DNA of 64,000 bases, taken from assembly GCF_011617245.1 (NCBI RefSeq), contig NZ_CP050152.1, forward strand, positions 3,896,503 to 3,960,502, written 5' to 3'. Shown here piece after piece: positions 60,749-64,000 of the stretch. The notes beneath the pieces are model-generated. The model was not told where the DNA came from and searched no databases. It saw only the letters and a program-made list of their open reading frames with translations. Made by a program: the position numbers and the translations under genes. The first letter of the stretch is position 1. Each line of letters starts with the position of its first letter. The DNA comes from Brevibacterium atlanticum (GTDB lineage Bacteria > Actinomycetota > Actinomycetes > Actinomycetales > Brevibacteriaceae).

Positions 60749-63114
60749 TGTCGCGCGAGGTCGATCTCGACATCACGGGAATGACCTGCGCGTCCTGCTC
60801 GGCGCGGATCGAGAAGAAGCTCTCCCGGCTCGACGGCGTCACCGCTGAGGTCAACCTGCCGCTCGAGACCGCGCACGTGGTCATCGACTCCGATCTGGGC
60901 GACGACGACATCACGGCGACCGTCGCGAAGGCCGGATACGGGGCGACGGTGCGGGAGCGTTCCGGAGCCGGCGGCGGGGGAGTTTCGGGCGGATCCGACG
61001 GTTCGGGCAGTGCGAGTGGTTCGGATGATTCCGGCGGTTCGGGTGGCTCCGGGCCGGAGGTCGTCGACTACGATCCCCGCCACCTGCGTCCTCGCTTCGT
61101 CGGTTCGCTCATCCTGGCCGTGCCGATCGTGGCGATCTCCATGGTCATGAGCTGGCACTTCGCCGGCTGGCAGTGGGTCGCCGCCGTCCTCGCCCTACCC
61201 GTCGTCACGTGGGGCGCCTGGCCGTTCCACACGGCGGCGTTCAAGGCCGCGCGCGGCGGATCGACGACGATGGACACCCTGGTCAGCGTCGGCATCATCG
61301 TCGCCAGCGGCTACTCCTATGTCACACTCGGCCGTGCGCTGGCCGAGGGCTACGGCTGGAACGTGCCCGAGCACTTTCACGTGTGGTTCGAAGCCGCCGC
61401 GGCGATCACGGTGTTCCTGCTCATCGGCAAGCTCACCGAGGACCGCGCGACGACCCGGGCGACGGCCGCTCTCAAGGCGCTGCTCGACCTCGGTGCGAAG
61501 TCCGCTACGGTGCTGCGCGACGGCGACACCCGCACCGAGGTGGAGGTGCCGATCGACCGGCTTCGCGTCGGGGATGTCTTCCTCGTCCGACCCGGCGAGA
61601 AGATCGCCACCGACGGGGACGTGCTGACCGGACATTCGGCCGTCGACGAATCGATGCTCACCGGCGAATCCGTGCCCGTCGAGGTCGCTCCGGGCGACAG
61701 CGTCACCGGCGCCACGATCAACACCTCGGGAGTCCTCGAGGTCCGGGCCACACGGGTGGGTGCGGACACGACGCTGGCAGCCATGGCCGACCTCGTCAGC
61801 CGCGCCCAGACCGGGAAGCCGGCGGTGCAGCGTCTGGCCGATCGGATCTCTGCCGTGTTCGTGCCGATCGTCTTCGGCATCGCCGTGCTCACCCTGCTGA
61901 TCTGGGGGCTGGCCACCGGCGAGTGGGCGATGGGTCTGCATGCCGCACTCACGGTGCTCATCATCGCCTGCCCGTGTGCGCTGGGGCTGGCGACGCCGAC
62001 CGCGCGGGCCGTGTCCTCGGGGCGCGGGTCGCAGTTGGGCATCCTCGTCTCCGGGCCGGAGGCGCTGGAGTCGACACGGTCGATCGACACCGTCGTGCTC
62101 GACAAGACCGGGACCCTGACCACCGGTGTCATGAGCCTGACCGGAACCGAACTATCGGCTCGGGACTTCGCGACGCTGGCGCAGCTGGAATCCCGCAGCG
62201 AGCATCCCATCGCCCGCGCGATCGTCGATGCGGCACCCGTTGATCTCGGTGCGGGGGCGGATCTCGTTGCGTCGGCGGGTCTCGGTACGGGGGAGCCGGA
62301 TGATCCGGTACGTTACGATGCATCGGATCCGGCCGCCTCGGCGACGGCCTCCGAATCGTCGGCTCTTCCCTCGTCGGAGGGCATCTCTCTCACCGACTTC
62401 GAGAACATCCCCGGCGGCGGACTGCGTGCGACGATCGACGGCGCCGAGGTGCTCGCCGGTCGTCCGGACCTGCTGCGCGAGCGCGGCATCACGGTCGACT
62501 GCGCGACTGAGTCGGTTCCGCGCGGAGCCACGATCATCGCGCTGGCGATCGACGGAGAGTTCCGGGGGCTCAGCTTCGTCGCCGACGAGGCCAGACCGTC
62601 CGGGGCAGACGCCATCGCCGAGCTGCATTCACTCGGCCTCGACACGGTCCTGCTGACCGGAGACAACGCCCAAGCCGCCGAGGTGGTAGCCGAGTCACTC
62701 GGCATCGACGAGGTGCGTGCCGACGTCCGTCCTGACGGCAAGGTGTCCGCGATCGCCGAGCTCCAGCAGCGCGGTCGGGCCGTGGCGATGGTCGGCGACG
62801 GCATCAACGATGCCGCGGCCTTGGCCGGAGCCGACCTCGGCATTGCGATGGGCTCGGGCACGGATGCGGCGATGGCGGCCTCGGACATCACGATGGTGAA
62901 GTCCGATCCGCGGCAGATCCCGCAGGCCATCCGGCTCTCGCGCAGGACACTCGGGCTCATCAAGGGCAATCTGTTCTGGGCCTTCGCCTACAACACGGCG
63001 GCGATTCCGCTCGCGGCCTTCGGACTGCTCAATCCGATGATCGCGGGAGCCGCGATGGCGTTCTCGTCGGTGTTCGTCGTCCTCAACAGCCTCCGCCTGC
63101 TCCGCTTCGAGTAG
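60748..63114 (+). CDS. copA: Copper-exporting P1B-type ATPase CopA
   Basis: 788 residues. N-terminal HMA domain with [11 protein letters not shown], a Gly/Ser/Asp-rich linker (about 75-105), eight membrane helices with the ion site [10 protein letters not shown], phosphorylation site [20 protein letters not shown] in the nucleotide domain and [20 protein letters not shown]. It exports Cu+ using ATP. A low-complexity insert encoded in part by 18-bp repeats splits the nucleotide domain. ATG 60748 overlaps the copZ stop; a GTG one codon earlier is an alternative. Confidence 0.96.
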   Translation: MSREVDLDITGMTCASCSARIEKKLSRLDGVTAEVNLPLETAHVVIDSDLGDDDITATVAKAGYGATVRERSGAGGGGVSGGSDGSGSASGSDDSGGSGGSGPEVVDYDPRHLRPRFVGSLILAVPIVAISMVMSWHFAGWQWVAAVLALPVVTWGAWPFHTAAFKAARGGSTTMDTLVSVGIIVASGYSYVTLGRALAEGYGWNVPEHFHVWFEAAAAITVFLLIGKLTEDRATTRATAALKALLDLGAKSATVLRDGDTRTEVEVPIDRLRVGDVFLVRPGEKIATDGDVLTGHSAVDESMLTGESVPVEVAPGDSVTGATINTSGVLEVRATRVGADTTLAAMADLVSRAQTGKPAVQRLADRISAVFVPIVFGIAVLTLLIWGLATGEWAMGLHAALTVLIIACPCALGLATPTARAVSSGRGSQLGILVSGPEALESTRSIDTVVLDKTGTLTTGVMSLTGTELSARDFATLAQLESRSEHPIARAIVDAAPVDLGAGADLVASAGLGTGEPDDPVRYDASDPAASATASESSALPSSEGISLTDFENIPGGGLRATIDGAEVLAGRPDLLRERGITVDCATESVPRGATIIALAIDGEFRGLSFVADEARPSGADAIAELHSLGLDTVLLTGDNAQAAEVVAESLGIDEVRADVRPDGKVSAIAELQQRGRAVAMVGDGINDAAALAGADLGIAMGSGTDAAMAASDITMVKSDPRQIPQAIRLSRRTLGLIKGNLFWAFAYNTAAIPLAAFGLLNPMIAGAAMAFSSVFVVLNSLRLLRFE
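62242..62295. repeat. Three 18-bp tandem repeats inside copA
   Basis: GATCTCGGTGCGGGGGCG, GATCTCGTTGCGTCGGCG and GGTCTCGGTACGGGGGAG are adjacent and in frame, encoding [12 protein letters not shown] and GLGTGE in the nucleotide-binding domain. Confidence 0.8.
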
Positions 63115-63144
63115 GGCGAGTCCTCCCTGCCCCCAGAAGTAGAT

Positions 63145-63202
63145 TTCGAGGGGAGAGGAATGTCGGATTCGGTTGCGAAATCCGACATTCCCTTCCCTCG
63201 AA
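63145..63202. terminator. Long hairpin terminator after copA
   Basis: A left arm at 63145-63169 (TTCGAGGGGAGAGGAATGTC and on) and a right arm ending CGACATTCCCTTCCCTCGAA pair over about 24 positions with a mismatch, around a 9-nt loop. It lies between convergent copA and the small membrane-protein gene. Confidence 0.8.
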
Positions 63203-63252
63203 GATCACGTGGGTGGGAACGGGCCGGGAGCGGAGGAGCGAAAGCGCGTGCC

Positions 63253-63534
63253 TTACCGCAGAACCGGGAAGGACTGGTCCTTGTTCTGCGTGTCCTTGCG
63301 CATCACCCAGTTGAGGAAGCTCGCGAAGGCGGACACGATGACGAAGGCCGCGCCCGCGTAGATGAATGCGTAGCCGAAGGCGCGTTCGTCCTGCCACGCG
63401 CGGGTCACGATGAGCGCGAGGATGAGAGTGACGATTCCGCAGACGACGCCGACCTTGATCGCGTCCTTGTACGACACGGTGCTCGTGGGCTTGCCGCCTG
63501 AGGACTTCTTCTTCGGGGTGTTCGTTGGCGCCAT
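63253..63534 (-). CDS. Small membrane protein of unknown function
   Basis: 93 residues. A Lys/Thr/Ser-rich N-terminus (NTPKKKSSGGKPTST) precedes two membrane segments (VGVVCGIVTLILALIVT and GYAFIYAGAAFVIVSAFASF) and a charged tail. No family is recognised. ATG 63534 is the only reasonable start. Confidence 0.7.
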   Translation of the reverse strand: MAPTNTPKKKSSGGKPTSTVSYKDAIKVGVVCGIVTLILALIVTRAWQDERAFGYAFIYAGAAFVIVSAFASFLNWVMRKDTQNKDQSFPVLR

Positions 63535-63748
63535 GTCTCCATCCTAACGACCCCACCTGAGAACCGACCCATTCCGTGGCCTCCCCTGCCTTCTTCCTGC
63601 CGCCGCCTTCCCGCACCCTCGCCGAGGTTGCCCCAAGGCACCTTGAAGCTCCCCGACGCCGTCCGGCCGCAGGTCATGCGGGTGTGCTCCGACTCGCCTG
63701 TCGGCTGACCGGGTGGACTACGCGCCTGGAACAGGCAAAAATGAGTGT
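63535..63748. other. Intergenic region with short hairpins near the right edge
   Basis: 214 bp without a clear gene. It is followed by GC-rich hairpins GCCTCCGGGGAGGC (63770-63783) and CCAGGC-CCT-GCCTGG near 63805-63820, inside the possible coding start below. No known riboswitch is recognised. Confidence 0.3.
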
Positions 63749-64000
63749 GTGTCCATCCCCTCTCGACACGCCTCCGGGGAGGCGTTGTGCCCAATTCGCG
63801 CCGGCCAGGCCCTGCCTGGTCGCGAACACTGCGCCGACACCCCTCGACTCAGCAGCAGCGCCGCCGCTCACCCACGCGCCGCTCGAACCCGCACCACCCA
63901 CACAGCCACCAACACCCGCACCGCCGCTCACCCACCTGCAGCACTGCGGACCTTCGCCTCCGTCCTGCTCATCGCCGTCATGGTCCTCGCCGTCACCGCC
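63749..64000 (+). CDS. Possible 5' end of a membrane or exported protein running off the right edge
   Basis: An open plus-strand frame reaches the right edge with no stop. The last 23 codons encode AALRTFASVLLIAVMVLAVT, a hydrophobic segment typical of a signal or membrane anchor, after a basic, Thr/Pro/Ala-rich region. GTG 63749 is a guess; no ribosome-binding site is evident and the frame is open farther upstream. It could be non-coding. Confidence 0.35.
   Translation, partial: MSIPSRHASGEALCPIRAGQALPGREHCADTPRLSSSAAAHPRAARTRTTHTATNTRTAAHPPAALRTFASVLLIAVMVLAVTA

Noticed and set aside
63749..63840. Riboswitch at the right edge from paired GC-rich hairpins
   Set aside because: No match to a known riboswitch core; hairpins of this size are common at this GC content.

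Overview
The window is high-GC DNA with dense, often 1-4 bp overlapping genes, many GTG starts and extracytoplasmic lipoproteins. Gene content (Mrp antiporter with fused A/B subunit, CopD-CtaG fusion, zinc-free L28/L33/S14 set, IdeR/DtxR-type iron box, CsoR copper site, LPXTG protein) points to an actinobacterium. A Micrococcales/Brevibacterium-like chromosome is the best guess from gene content, not proven here. No rRNA, tRNA or CRISPR array was seen. The only mobile element is one IS110-family insertion.

Layout. 1-780: N-terminal half of an S9 peptidase running off the left edge. 912-10651 (minus): one long run of overlapping genes, mnhA(B)-C-D-E-F-G, then an OmpR-type regulator, its histidine kinase and a lipoprotein. 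10869-12592: an unknown protein coupled to dcd. 12944-16626 (plus): LPXTG surface protein, a degenerate ABC ATPase and an exported protein. 16769-18823: thioredoxin/NHL-propeller protein. 18954-23486: heme uptake genes hmuTUV diverging from a siderophore-esterase-like gene across an iron box. 23571-26310: YggS, a 3-hydroxyisobutyrate dehydrogenase-like enzyme and a divergent LysR regulator. 26318-27770: a 50-bp perfect palindrome, an intact IS110-family element and its non-coding end. 27771-29946: 3-hydroxybutyrate-dehydrogenase-like SDR and an MFS carrier. 30336-33631: CopD-CtaG, HU and rpsN-rpmG-rpmB. 34319-39015: membrane protein and a branched-chain 2-oxoacid dehydrogenase operon. 39376-41998: a coupled three-gene cassette (WXG100-like small protein, repeat-bearing protein, helical-domain serine hydrolase). 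42322-46300: purB, lipoprotein, MFS carrier. 46479-51748: hydrolase, sugar-lactone oxidase, D-amino-acid aldolase-like PLP enzyme, aldehyde dehydrogenase. 51786-53768: MecA-N type penicillin-binding protein. 54051-58146: a DcuS/DcuR-like two-component pair with a thiolase between its two genes. 58190-60049: MOSC-reductase-ferredoxin fusion. 60164-63114: csoR-copZ-copA. 63253-64000: small membrane protein and a possible gene start.

How genes work together. The Mrp operon is tied to a two-component system and lipoprotein by start/stop overlaps, suggesting ion or envelope sensing linked to Na+/H+ exchange. Iron genes share one regulatory gap, and copper genes form a complete sense-chaperone-export unit. 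Carbon genes (bkd, hydroxyisobutyrate and hydroxybutyrate dehydrogenases, thiolase, SSADH) suggest growth on branched-chain amino acids and short acids. The least explained parts are the 39376-41998 cassette, the pseudo-ABC ATPase locus and a set of dispersed long palindromes.
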